A DNA stretch of 39,847 bases from Nitrospinota bacterium (lineage in GTDB: Bacteria > UBA8248), in the NCBI GenBank assembly GCA_009839615.1, contig VXPH01000274.1:1-39847 (forward strand). Direction: 5' to 3'. Each line of letters starts with the position of its first letter. The stretch's first letter is position 1. Positions 25,983 through 36,364 of this stretch are shown here, in pieces. The notes below the pieces were generated by a model. It saw only the letters and a program-made list of their open reading frames with translations, had not been told where the DNA came from and searched no databases. The translations under genes and the position numbers were made by a program.

Positions 25983-27902
25983 TTACTCCCTGATCCTGTA
26001 GAAGAAAATCAGACTCTTCTCGCCGGTCAACGGGTTCGAACTCGTTGCAGCTACGATCAGATCATCTAAACCATCATTGTCCGCGTCGGCGAAGGCGAAA
26101 TCCACGACCCCGCTTCTCAACTTCCTCGAGCGCCAGGTCTGGGTCAAACCGCTGCCGTCCCATATCAGGCTCGCGATCTGCCCCCTCGAAACGCCCAGGC
26201 CCGGCGCGATGGCGACAGCGTATTCGTTTTTGATCACCAGAACCTCATCCACCCCGTCCCTGTCGACGTCTTCCACCAGCACGCGCGAGCGTATGGGGAG
26301 ATCCGGTGTGTGTGTCCTGTCGTTGGTGTCATCCGCTTTTGCATGGGAGAAAAATTGATGGACGGGCGCGCCGTATTTTTCAGAACTGGAGTAGACCTCC
26401 GCGCCGCTCCTGGAGATCACCCTCAGCCTGTCGTCCACCCCCACCTCGATGACCTCCTGCGCGCCGTCCTTGTTGATGTCCCACAAACCGAAGCCCAGTA
26501 TGGTTAAGTCGGGTGGCAACGCATAGGGGGCAGCGGGCGTGAGTTTCCCCCCCGACCAGCGATAGCTGCGGATGGGACCGTCGAAAGCGCTCTCGATCCC
26601 CTCGCTCTGGCCCAGGAGCATATAGGCTTGCGCGTCGGGAATCTTCTCGCCTCTCTTGGGCCGTTTTACTCGAAGCAGGCGGTAGAACGTCCTGTTGTTC
26701 CGGACGAGGGGCGTGAACTTCCCGCCCTTGAACTGCAGGATCATCGAGAACAATTCATTCGAGCGATAGGAGGCGAGGTAGAACTCGGGCGCGCCGTCTC
26801 CGTTCATGTCGGCGACGTCGAGCCAGCGGAAATCGTTCGCCGCCCCCCCGTCGAAGCGCGCGACCTCGCGCATTTGGGTATTCTCGAAGCGGTAGACGAT
26901 GACCTGGTTCTGCGTGACAAGGATGACTTCGTTTTTCCCGTCGCCATCCACGTCCGCGACAGACATCCCCCGGAAGGCGACCTTGTCGAACGAGTATCTT
27001 TTCACGCCGCCGGTCCTTCCGCGCGCGCCCTCTCGGGCGAGCACGAAGCTCTCGTTCGCAGGTCCTGCGCTTCCTTCCCCCTCTTCGCGCCTGAGCGTCT
27101 GCACCTTGGGCGGCAGGCTCTGATCGAAGGGCAACTCATCCGCAATCGCCACGGCCTTGAAGAGTTCCTCCTTCGTGGTGAGGGACAAAAGACGCGTGGA
27201 GAGTATTTTCTTCCCCTTGATTTCGCGGAGTTCGTTCTCAAGCGCCATGTCGCCCCGCACCTGGTTTCTGAGACGAATCGAATTCTCGCCTTTGAGAATT
27301 TCATCGGTGGCAATGCCCGTCTCGAGCAGCCACACCTGGAGCCTGTCCACGTCGTATACGTCGAAGCGACCGCTCCCAAGGAGTTGGCGTCCGAGTTCCC
27401 GCGTGAGCGTCTCCATGCTGATGGCTTCTTTCGTCTGGTTCACGAAAGGCAGTATCGCCAGGCGAACCTTCGCGGCGGACATGCGCACCGTGTCCTTGAC
27501 GCGCGGGGAGAGTCGCCCGCCCGGCGCCAGGCGGACCAGACGCGCAATGGAGAATTTCTCCCGCACCTCGACGACCTCGACTTCACCGATCTCCTCTTCC
27601 AGCTTTCCGAGAACGACGCCCGTCGTCGGGTGGCGAAACGGCGCGCCCTCGCGGTAGACGTTCAGCTTGACGCCCTTGACCACATCATCCTTCTCGCCGA
27701 GGCTCAAGTAGAGGTCACGCCCCCTGACGGCGACCACCGCGCCGCGCAGGCTCGGGAACCGCTGGTGCAGCTTACCGCTGATGAGGCCCAAGGCCTTGCG
27801 GTAATCATTCTCCTGGGCGTGAACCGGGCCGGCGCATACGCCGAGGAAAACCATGAGCGCCGGCAGGACGAACGATGCCTTCTTGAGGAGGTGGGAGAAC
27901 AT
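25983..27902 (-). CDS. Secreted FlgT/CsgG-like protein with C-terminal FG-GAP (integrin-like) propeller
   Basis: A 639-aa exported protein of unknown function. Signal peptide 1-29 (cleaved after PVHA). Residues ~35-150 resemble the C-terminal domain of FlgT-like proteins (GRDLYLSLGEKDDVVKG, then GEVEVVEV). Residues ~145-255 (VRLAILPFVNQ, then RELGRQLLGSGRFDVYD) resemble the CsgG/FlgT nucleotide-free OB-like domain found in outer-membrane-associated proteins. The C-terminal ~330 residues carry FG-GAP/VCBS blades with Ca-binding loops DVDGDGKNE, DMNGDGAPE, DINKDGAQE, DVDRDGVDE and DADNDGLDD. Probably a periplasmic or surface scaffold. ATG 27902 is chosen: GAGG lies 6 nt upstream, whereas ATG 27914 has no ribosome site. 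No flagellar gene is nearby. Confidence 0.8.
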   Translation of the reverse strand: MFSHLLKKASFVLPALMVFLGVCAGPVHAQENDYRKALGLISGKLHQRFPSLRGAVVAVRGRDLYLSLGEKDDVVKGVKLNVYREGAPFRHPTTGVVLGKLEEEIGEVEVVEVREKFSIARLVRLAPGGRLSPRVKDTVRMSAAKVRLAILPFVNQTKEAISMETLTRELGRQLLGSGRFDVYDVDRLQVWLLETGIATDEILKGENSIRLRNQVRGDMALENELREIKGKKILSTRLLSLTTKEELFKAVAIADELPFDQSLPPKVQTLRREEGEGSAGPANESFVLAREGARGRTGGVKRYSFDKVAFRGMSVADVDGDGKNEVILVTQNQVIVYRFENTQMREVARFDGGAANDFRWLDVADMNGDGAPEFYLASYRSNELFSMILQFKGGKFTPLVRNNRTFYRLLRVKRPKRGEKIPDAQAYMLLGQSEGIESAFDGPIRSYRWSGGKLTPAAPYALPPDLTILGFGLWDINKDGAQEVIEVGVDDRLRVISRSGAEVYSSSEKYGAPVHQFFSHAKADDTNDRTHTPDLPIRSRVLVEDVDRDGVDEVLVIKNEYAVAIAPGLGVSRGQIASLIWDGSGLTQTWRSRKLRSGVVDFAFADADNDGLDDLIVAATSSNPLTGEKSLIFFYRIRE

Positions 27903-27999
27903 GAAGAACCTCATATTAGAATGCGTTCTTTGGAGACTCCGGCCGCGCCGTCGCCGCTTGGCAACGGAACATGGCTCCGGATATAAACATTAGGCGTCA

Positions 28000-28011
28000 T
28001 TTGATATCAAA
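28000..28011. promoter_or_regulatory. 12-bp perfect palindrome upstream of the FG-GAP gene
   Basis: TTTGATATCAAA lies about 30 nt downstream of the predicted -10 and 98 nt before the ATG. Position and symmetry suit an operator, but no regulator can be named. Confidence 0.3.
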
Positions 28012-28039
28012 GACCGAACACATGCCCCAAACACCCTCA

Positions 28040-28067
28040 AATATACCGCGTAAGTAGCAGAAAGCAA
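28040..28067 (-). promoter_or_regulatory. Predicted sigma70-type promoter of the FG-GAP gene
   Basis: Minus-strand TTGCTT, 16-nt spacer, TATATT, in the 222-bp gap after the glycosyltransferase gene. Pattern match only. Confidence 0.4.
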
Positions 28068-28124
28068 GTGTATTACGCCCATCAGGGAAACAATCCCGCG
28101 CAAGTCGCAGGGTGTGCTTCAGCC

Positions 28125-30020
28125 TCAAGGCCGGGCGAGTCCCAACTCCTGCTTGAGTTTCGGGTGAAGCGGCGAGCCGAACCTTCCGGCCTCTCTCGCG
28201 TGCTCCCGCGCTGCGGCGCGATCGCCCTCCAGATACAGGGCCAGCGCCAGATTGTGATGGACGCCCCCGTGTTCAGGCTTGAGTCTCAGCGCCGCTTTGA
28301 ACTGCACAATCGCCAGACGCCTCAAGCCTGCCTTGAGATACAGGGTGCCCAGGTTGAATCGCGCCTCCACCAGCGAGGGTTTAAGGCTTATTGCGCGCTC
28401 GAAACGGGGTCTGGCCAAATCGCCTCGCCCGGCGCCCATATACAGCACCCCCAGCGCCAGGTGCGCTTCGGCGTTCTCATTGTTGAGCCGCAAGGCGCGC
28501 TTCAAGGAAACTTCGGCGGCGGCCGCGTCGCCGCTTTGCATCTGCGCGATGCCTAAATCCACCCATGCGAAATCGTAGACGGGATAGATCGCGACGGATT
28601 TCTTGAGCGGCGCAACCGCTTCCCGGAACCTGTTCCGGTCGATCAGGGCTTGTCCATACACCCGGAGCGCGCGCGCGCTTTTGGGCGACACCTCCGCCGT
28701 CCGCCGCCAGAAACGAAGCGCCTCGCCCCACTCGTGGTTTCGCTTGAGCGTCAGCGCCCCGAAGGTCAGGCAGACGACTACGAGCAGCGCCGCGCCGATC
28801 CGCCAGTCCTTTTGTTTGAGCCAGACGCACGCCGTCGGCGCAACGGCGATCAGGAAGCCGGCCGAGGGGATATACAGCACCCGCTCCGCCATGATGGTGC
28901 CCATCGGGATCAACAGATTGCTCACGGGCAGATACGCGCCAATGAAAACGACGAGCCCGAAGGCGACCCACGGCATGTCTTTCCTCAGACGCCATGCGGC
29001 ATATAACCACGCCAGAAACACCAAGGCCCCCGCCGCCGTCCAGAACGCGGCCTCCACTCCTTCCACCGGAATCTGCGCGAAGGAATAATCCATGCTCAAG
29101 GGCCACGGCCAGACCAGGAGCTTGAAATAACGGCCCAGGACGCCGACAGCGCCGAATATCCGCTCTCCGGTCGGCATCAGCGCCAGTATGTTGTCGAGTT
29201 TCGACGGGGGATAGGGGCGCGCCAGCATCCCCAGAGCGGCGTATCGCATCCAAAGATAGACGATGAGCACGAGGAGGAGCGCGAAGACGGCGGTGAGCGT
29301 GTGCCTGAGAGGCGGGCGCCTGGTCTCTCCCGATACATACCGGCTCCAGGGCCACCACAACAGGGCGCTGAACAGCAGGGCGACGCCGATTTCCTTGGAC
29401 AAAAGCGCAAAAAGGCAAAGCGCGCATGTGAGGCCGACAGGCGTGAGTACCCCTCGATGAGAAAGGCCTCCTTCACCTTCCCTCTCGCGGTTCCCCTGTG
29501 CCATGCCTGGCTTCGCCCCGGGGAGCGCGACGCCCATCAAGAGGCCCAATCCCCCGAATACGCCCGCCGCGGCCATCAGGTCGGCGCGCGCGACGACGGC
29601 GTTCACCGCCTCGGTATGAACCGGATGAAGGGCGAACAGCAGGGAAACGGCTCCTGCCGCGCCGTGCGAAAGCCCGAAACGCATGCACAACCAGAACAGC
29701 GCGAGCGAGGCGAGGGCGTGAAACAAGGCGTTTACGATTCGGTAGCCGAGCGGGATCAGGCCGCCCACCGCGTGGTTCAGCGCGAGGGAGGCGATGGTAA
29801 AAGGCCGGTAAAGGCGGTCTCTTCTCTCGTTCGTCTCGAGCACCGCCCAGTAGTCGCGCTGAAAGGCTTCCAGCAGGCGGCCGCTCTCGCGGACGAGCGG
29901 ATTCTCGCCGATGATGGCGATGTCGTCATGCAGAAACGGGTTCGTAAACGTGCCCGCGAAAATGAGAAACGCAGTCCCGGCGACGGCGCAGACCCAACCC
30001 CATTTCACGAGCGACCCCAT
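28125..30020 (-). CDS. TMTC-like membrane glycosyltransferase (GT-C fold) with TPR repeats
   Basis: A 631-aa integral membrane protein. Residues 1-~425 hold about ten hydrophobic segments of the GT-C/DUF1736 type, with the first-loop acidic motif FLHDDIAII (Asp32-Asp33, expected catalytic region), YRPFTIASLALNH, LHPVHTEAVN..ARADLMAA and MAERVLYIPSAG, all family hallmarks. Residues ~430-615 are about five tetratricopeptide repeats (for example AEAHLALGVLYMGAGRGDLARPRF). Such proteins transfer sugars from lipid-linked donors to proteins or lipids at the periplasmic face; donor and acceptor are unknown. I start at ATG 30020 (GAGAGAGGACGA upstream), since the longer 762-aa ORF lacks similarity and would overlap the intergenic region. 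Confidence 0.85.
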   Translation of the reverse strand: MGSLVKWGWVCAVAGTAFLIFAGTFTNPFLHDDIAIIGENPLVRESGRLLEAFQRDYWAVLETNERRDRLYRPFTIASLALNHAVGGLIPLGYRIVNALFHALASLALFWLCMRFGLSHGAAGAVSLLFALHPVHTEAVNAVVARADLMAAAGVFGGLGLLMGVALPGAKPGMAQGNREREGEGGLSHRGVLTPVGLTCALCLFALLSKEIGVALLFSALLWWPWSRYVSGETRRPPLRHTLTAVFALLLVLIVYLWMRYAALGMLARPYPPSKLDNILALMPTGERIFGAVGVLGRYFKLLVWPWPLSMDYSFAQIPVEGVEAAFWTAAGALVFLAWLYAAWRLRKDMPWVAFGLVVFIGAYLPVSNLLIPMGTIMAERVLYIPSAGFLIAVAPTACVWLKQKDWRIGAALLVVVCLTFGALTLKRNHEWGEALRFWRRTAEVSPKSARALRVYGQALIDRNRFREAVAPLKKSVAIYPVYDFAWVDLGIAQMQSGDAAAAEVSLKRALRLNNENAEAHLALGVLYMGAGRGDLARPRFERAISLKPSLVEARFNLGTLYLKAGLRRLAIVQFKAALRLKPEHGGVHHNLALALYLEGDRAAAREHAREAGRFGSPLHPKLKQELGLARP

Positions 30021-30240
30021 TCGTCCTCTCTCATCCCTTGCCTGAGCTATCGGGTTTTTCGCCAAGGCGAGGGCAACCACCCGGAACAGAACGGTATCCG
30101 CATGAAAAGGCTCCCGGTGTTGCGGTTCGGCCCGAGTAATTTCAAAAACATCCGCATCATCACCCCGCATCATGACAACAAAACTTCCGCCCCGCCACCG
30201 GAAACTTCGACAAAATCGTCCATCCCGTCCGCTTTTCCTT

Positions 30241-30269
30241 TTGACTCCCGGTGAAACGACTGCTAATCT
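30241..30269 (+). promoter_or_regulatory. Sigma70-type promoter of thiC
   Basis: TTGACT, 17-nt spacer, TAATCT. Transcription would begin near 30276, immediately before the TPP aptamer, which is exactly where a riboswitch promoter should be. The 220 bp to its left (30021-30240) show nothing further that I can support. Confidence 0.72.
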
Positions 30270-30283
30270 TTGAACTTGCAAGT

Positions 30284-30357
30284 TCGCTGGGGGTGCCTTG
30301 CAGGCTGAGAACAAACCCTTCGAACCTGAACCGGTTAGCGCCGGCGTAGGGAAGCGA
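30284..30357 (+). ncRNA. TPP (thiamine pyrophosphate) riboswitch, THI box
   Basis: Conserved THI-box pieces in order: GGGGGTGCC, GGCTGAGA, ACCCTT, GAACCTGAACCGGTTA, GCCGGCGTAGGGAA. P1 can pair TCGCT (30284-30288) with AGCGA (30353-30357). It precedes thiC, the usual target, and represses it when thiamine pyrophosphate is abundant. No T-run terminator follows; CTCCTC at 30434-30439 can pair with the GAGGAG at 30484-30489, so control of translation is more likely. Confidence 0.95.
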
Positions 30358-30468
30358 CAGGTCTTCCACATCCTCTGGTTTCCCTTCGCCACATGTGAAT
30401 AAAGAGAGTTCATCGCAGGGGGAAAACTTCATCCTCCTCCAGTATGAAACAGGTGGATTCTCATCTGA

Positions 30469-32262
<1,794 letters not shown>

Positions 32263-32288
32263 GCCGTCCCTCGCCAACACGCCGTATC

Positions 32289-32324
32289 AAACCCCGTCCG
32301 GGCCGACGCCCGGGCGGGGTTTTT
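32289..32324 (+). terminator. Rho-independent terminator of thiC
   Basis: Stem ACCCCGTCCGGGC / GCCCGGGCGGGGT (13 bp with one G-T pair) with a CGAC loop, followed by TTTTT. Located 27 bp after the thiC stop. Confidence 0.93.
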
Positions 32325-32404
32325 GTGACTTGAATTTCACCACGAGACTTGTGCGCGTGATTGATGGTAAATTCCCCGTATCGAACGAGTAGTTAGGAGC
32401 AGCC

Positions 32405-33463
32405 ATGACGCTGAGAATGGGTGTGTGGGCGCCCGTGTGGGGCACGTTTCTGGGGCGCGTCGAAAAACCCGAAACGGTGAAAGAGGCCTCATTCGCGCAC
32501 AATGCGCGCTACATCCAGCGCGCCGAGGAATTGGGCTTCGAGAGCACCCTGTTGCTCGACAGAAGCCTCAACAGCATCAAGGGCGTGGGCGCGCCGGTTC
32601 TGGAGGCCTGGATCACGGCGGCGGCGCTGGCCCCCATCACGGAGAGAATCGAACTCATCGTCGCCGCCAAGAGCGCCTACCGCCACCCATCGCTCGTCGC
32701 CCAGATGGGGGCGAACATCGACTGCATCAGCGGAGGCCGCTTCGCCATCAACATCGTCTCGGGCTGGTGGGGGCAGGAGAACGAGATGGCGGGCATCCCC
32801 TTCCCGCCGCACGATGAGCGCTACGATCTCTCCGAAGAGGTCATGCACATCCTCAAATCCTACTGGACGAAAGATCACTTCAGTTTTGAGGGCAAGTATT
32901 TCCAGATAACCGACGGCGTCACCGCGCCCAAGCCCGTCCGAAAACCCTGGCCCACGTTCTATTTCGGGGGCGAATCGACCGCCGCCGTGAAGCTGGCGGG
33001 CAAGGCGGCGGACGTTTTCCTGTTCAACGGCCGCCCGCTCGCGGACGCGCGAGCGCTGATGGCCGCCGTGAACCACGAAGCGCAAGCCAGCGGCAGATCC
33101 ATACGCCACGGGATGAGTTCGTTCATCGTATGCCGCGACACCGACGAGGAGGCCCGGGCCGAGCTTTCCCGCCTGTTCTCGCTCATCACCGAACCGCCGA
33201 AGCTCACGGGGGTCGACAAGGCCGCCCAGCACAAGAAAACGAGCGCGAAAGGAGGCGGCGTGGGCTCGAACGGGGGCACGGCCACGGGCCTCGTCGGCTC
33301 GCCTGAGACCATCGCCGAGCGCATTATGGCGTTTCACGAGGCGGGGGTAGAGTTGTTCCTGCTCCAGTTCCATCCCATGTTCGAGGAGATGGAGCGCTTC
33401 GCGACGGAGGTCATGCCCCTTCTTCCCCTGGGCGAGAAAGCGCCCGAGGCGGCGAAGGTCTAA
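32405..33463 (+). CDS. LLM-class flavin-dependent oxidoreductase (alkanesulfonate/dimethylsulfone monooxygenase-like)
   Basis: A 352-aa luciferase-like monooxygenase with a TIM barrel. Family features: VAAKSAYRHPSLVAQMGANID, SGGRFAINIVSGWW, the HDERYDLSEEV segment and TFYFGGES. These place it with FMNH2-dependent alkanesulfonate- and dimethylsulfone-monooxygenase-like proteins, which split C-S bonds using reduced flavin from a partner reductase. No reductase or sulfonate transporter is adjacent, so the substrate is open; other flavin-dependent hydroxylations are possible. GGAG lies upstream of the ATG. The gene has its own transcript after the thiC terminator and converges with the DUF192 gene. 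Confidence 0.87.
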   Translation: MTLRMGVWAPVWGTFLGRVEKPETVKEASFAHNARYIQRAEELGFESTLLLDRSLNSIKGVGAPVLEAWITAAALAPITERIELIVAAKSAYRHPSLVAQMGANIDCISGGRFAINIVSGWWGQENEMAGIPFPPHDERYDLSEEVMHILKSYWTKDHFSFEGKYFQITDGVTAPKPVRKPWPTFYFGGESTAAVKLAGKAADVFLFNGRPLADARALMAAVNHEAQASGRSIRHGMSSFIVCRDTDEEARAELSRLFSLITEPPKLTGVDKAAQHKKTSAKGGGVGSNGGTATGLVGSPETIAERIMAFHEAGVELFLLQFHPMFEEMERFATEVMPLLPLGEKAPEAAKV

Positions 33464-33470
33464 CCCCCGC

Positions 33471-33944
33471 TCACTCCAGGAATACGCGCGCGCCCAGCCC
33501 GAAGCCGTTTCTCAAGAACCAGCCCTGGTTCACCTCCAGCACCCGGCGAACCTTGTTGCGCGAGCGATAGGAGGGAATCCGCGTCCCCGGCCTGTGGGGC
33601 TGTAAGTGTATGATTTCCAACACCTCCCCGCGCTTGTCGATGAAGGCGAGCGAAAGCGGAATCAGCGTGTTCTTCATCCAGAAAAACCGCCGCGCATCGT
33701 CCTCGTAAACGAAGAGCATCCCGGCGTTTGCGCCCAGCCGTTCCCGGCCCATGAGGCCCTGCGCGCGGGCTTCGGGGGTATTTGCGATCTCGACCGGGAG
33801 CACGGCCTCGCGCCCCTCCTGGGTGATCCGCACCACGCCGCGCTCGAAAATCTGCGCGGCGGACGCGCCCATGAGCAGCGCCCAGAGGAGCGGCGCGGCG
33901 CAGAGGATGCCAATTCTCGAGATCGATCGCACGGATAACCTCAT
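33471..33944 (-). CDS. DUF192 family exported protein
   Basis: About 157 aa. A signal peptide or anchor (IGILCAAPLLWALLMGASAAQ) is followed by the compact DUF192 beta-fold with its hallmarks EARAQGLMGRERL, MLFVYEDDARRFFWMKNTLIPLSLAFID and the tail VLEVNQGWFLRNGFGLGARV. Function is unknown; members are small periplasmic proteins in Gram-negatives. Start is uncertain: ATG 33944 lacks a Shine-Dalgarno, while GTG 33932 has AGG 6 nt upstream and still keeps the signal peptide; the ORF track's TTG 33953 is unlikely. It converges with the LLM gene (7 bp between stops). Confidence 0.88.
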   Translation of the reverse strand: MRLSVRSISRIGILCAAPLLWALLMGASAAQIFERGVVRITQEGREAVLPVEIANTPEARAQGLMGRERLGANAGMLFVYEDDARRFFWMKNTLIPLSLAFIDKRGEVLEIIHLQPHRPGTRIPSYRSRNKVRRVLEVNQGWFLRNGFGLGARVFLE

Positions 33945-34000
33945 ATAGAACAATTACTTGAGCAAGCAGGCGAAGAGCGCCCGCACCGGGGAATCCGGCC

Positions 34001-34020
34001 CCGCATTTTCCCGCATTTGC
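34001..34020 (+). repeat. CCCGCATTT repeat motif, copy 1
   Basis: CCGCATTTTCCCGCATTTGC. It is nearly identical to motifs at 34360-34379 (inverted) and 39761-39790. Short direct repeat inside each copy (CCGCATTT twice). Confidence 0.5.
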
Positions 34021-34359
34021 CGTCACCGGGCCGCTCTCTGATTATGGCAGAATTCCCCTGTGCTGCGCCCCGGCGGCGGCATTTCCCCTTAAAATAATTT
34101 ACGGTTATTTACCGAAAAACCCCGTGAATTTATCGAATTTTATCGAATTTTTCGGAAATTCGTTTTCCGGGCCGGGATCTTTGCGAAGCGCCACCATACC
34201 CGAGCCGGAACCGCGCCGCCACGGGCGGGTGCGGGCATCGTCCACCGACGATGATCCGGCCCCGAGCGATGAAGCGGGGACCGCGCCTCCCCGATACAGG
34301 GAAATCGTGCAGCGCGCCAACCCTTCAGGATACTTCAGAGGCCCTGGCCTCCCACGGAC

Positions 34360-34379
34360 GCAAATGCGGGGAAGTGCGT
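34360..34379 (-). repeat. CCCGCATTT repeat motif, copy 2 (inverted)
   Basis: Minus strand reads ACGCACTTCCCCGCATTTGC, matching copy 1 and copy 3 in 17 or more positions each. It lies directly left of the GGGG-TTGCTGAAAAA-CCCC hairpin. Confidence 0.5.
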
Positions 34380-34383
34380 GGGT

Positions 34384-34406
34384 GGGGATTGCTGAAAAAG
34401 CTCCCC
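34384..34406. repeat. GGGG-TTGTTGAAAAA-CCCC hairpin, copy 2 (variant)
   Basis: GGGGA-TTGCTGAAAAAGC-TCCCC. Same sequence plan as the hairpins at 8159-8188 and 36071-36095, again left of a REP-like palindrome. Confidence 0.6.
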
Positions 34407-34443
34407 GACGAGGGAGGGAATCCCGATCATCGAATTGTTCACC

Positions 34444-34476
34444 GGAGGGACAGGCCCGAGGAGGGGCTGTCACTAC
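34444..34476. repeat. Degenerate REP-like palindrome, copy C
   Basis: A GGAG foot, then GACAG...CTGTC enclosing CCC...GGG, then a CTAC foot. A decayed single-hairpin version of copies A, B and D. Confidence 0.5.
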
Positions 34477-34599
34477 AAAACCACCTCCCTGCCCCCCTTG
34501 ACAGGAGGCACAAACCCGCCCGCGGGAGGAAGCCGCCACCGTCCGCGCTGGATTCACCGGTCGCCCTGCACGGGGCCGGCTCCGCCGATTTCCGGACCA

Positions 34600-34628
34600 T
34601 TGCAAATCATCCCGGTTTCCCGTATACA
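34600..34628 (+). promoter_or_regulatory. Sigma70-type promoter of the ABC transporter ATPase gene
   Basis: TTGCAA, 17-nt spacer, TATACA, about 145 nt before the ATPase ATG. Good -35 and -10 with ideal spacing. Confidence 0.55.
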
Positions 34629-34774
34629 CGCACAATATAGAGAAATGATAAATGGAAGTTCCTCAAACCCGTGTTCCGCAGGGGCGCGGGGCATGCGACG
34701 GCCGGCGACGAGCGGCGGGGGAGGGTTCGCCGTCATGCGGATATCGGGGCCGCCGGGATCGGAAAAGGGGCGCC

Positions 34775-35902
<1,128 letters not shown>

Positions 35903-35974
35903 GGGGGATGCGCAGGGGCCGCCGATTGGTATGGCGCCCGATTGCGCGTAGGCAACCCCGTCTGCGACGCAAGT

Positions 35975-36058
35975 GTAGGTCGGACATGTATGTCCGACAT
36001 ATATGCGGCCCATGACGGATGGGGAAAAAAGGCCGGGTCGCAAATATGTGACCCCTAC
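35975..36058. repeat. REPIN-like paired palindrome, copy E
   Basis: GTAG foot, hairpin GTCGGACAT-GT-ATGTCCGAC (35979-35998), ~38-nt spacer, hairpin GTCGCA-AATA-TGTGAC (36037-36052), and CTAC foot at 36055-36058; flanks extend to GTGTAGG...CCCTACAC. The same plan as copies A, B and D but a different stem sequence, so a separate subfamily. Confidence 0.68.
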
Positions 36059-36070
36059 ACCCCCTCAACA

Positions 36071-36095
36071 AGGGGTTGTTGAAAAAGCCCCCCCT
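36071..36095. repeat. GGGG-TTGTTGAAAAA-CCCC hairpin, copy 3
   Basis: AGGGG-TTGTTGAAAAAGCCC-CCCCT. An alternative pairing TCAACA...TGTTGA (36065-36082) is also possible. It sits 77 bp left of REPIN-like copy D. Confidence 0.6.
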
Positions 36096-36147
36096 GACAA
36101 GGGCGGTAAAGGCGATGCACCCCGAAAAGGGTGGGCGCGATGGTTTT

Positions 36148-36224
36148 GTAGGGACAGGCCTCCGTGCCTGTCCTGACGAAGGACAAACGCGGAGGGCAGG
36201 ACAGGCACGGAGGCCTGTCCCTAC
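36148..36224. repeat. REPIN-like paired palindrome, copy D
   Basis: The cleanest copy. The 28-bp outer arms (36148-36175 and 36197-36224) are perfect reverse complements. Each arm begins with the GTAG foot and is itself a hairpin GGACAGGC...GCCTGTCC. Transcribed, it could fold either as two small hairpins or one long one. Confidence 0.85.
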
Positions 36225-36290
36225 GGTTACCCCCCAAGCGAGGAGTGGTTCTGGAGAGGGAATGATGAACCTGGCCGCCGGATTCTTTAC

Positions 36291-36321
36291 GAATCGACCA
36301 CTCGGAAGAAGTTGTCGATTC
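36291..36321. promoter_or_regulatory. Dyad (possible operator) upstream of the binding-protein gene
   Basis: Perfect 8-bp inverted repeat GAATCGAC-N15-GTCGATTC. The right half overlaps the predicted -35 box (36312-36317), as expected for a repressor site. No regulator gene is in the window. Confidence 0.45.
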
Positions 36322-36340
36322 AAGTGTATCGTTCTTTATT
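36312..36340 (+). promoter_or_regulatory. Predicted promoter of the binding-protein gene
   Basis: TTGTCG, 17-nt spacer, TTTATT, about 25 nt before the AAGGAGGAAATC ribosome site and ATG at 36365. The -10 is weak (4 of 6). Confidence 0.4.
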
Positions 36341-36364
36341 TACTAACCCGATAAGGAGGAAATC

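Larger units (their letters stand above)
33945..34599. other. Gene-free spacer with AT-rich hairpin and repeats
   Basis: About 650 bp with no supported gene. It holds the CCCGCATTT motif (34001-34020), an AT-rich patch with TATCGAATTT twice in tandem (34131-34150) and a 7-bp hairpin CGAATTT-TTCGG-AAATTCG (34144-34162) followed by TTTT, an inverted copy of the CCCGCATTT motif (34360-34379), the GGGG-TTGCTGAAAAA-CCCC hairpin and a degenerate REP. Confidence 0.5.
35903..36364. other. Repeat-filled spacer between ATPase and binding-protein genes
   Basis: 462 bp without a gene. From left to right: REPIN-like copy E, GGGG-TTGTTGAAAAA-CCCC hairpin, REPIN-like copy D, then a dyad and promoter for the binding-protein gene. 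It interrupts what would otherwise be a compact transporter operon. Confidence 0.7.

Noticed and set aside
34652-34774. 41-residue N-terminal extension of the ABC ATPase
   Set aside because: Arg/Gly-rich and absent from the family; the internal ATG at 34775 has a ribosome site and matches the usual N-terminus.
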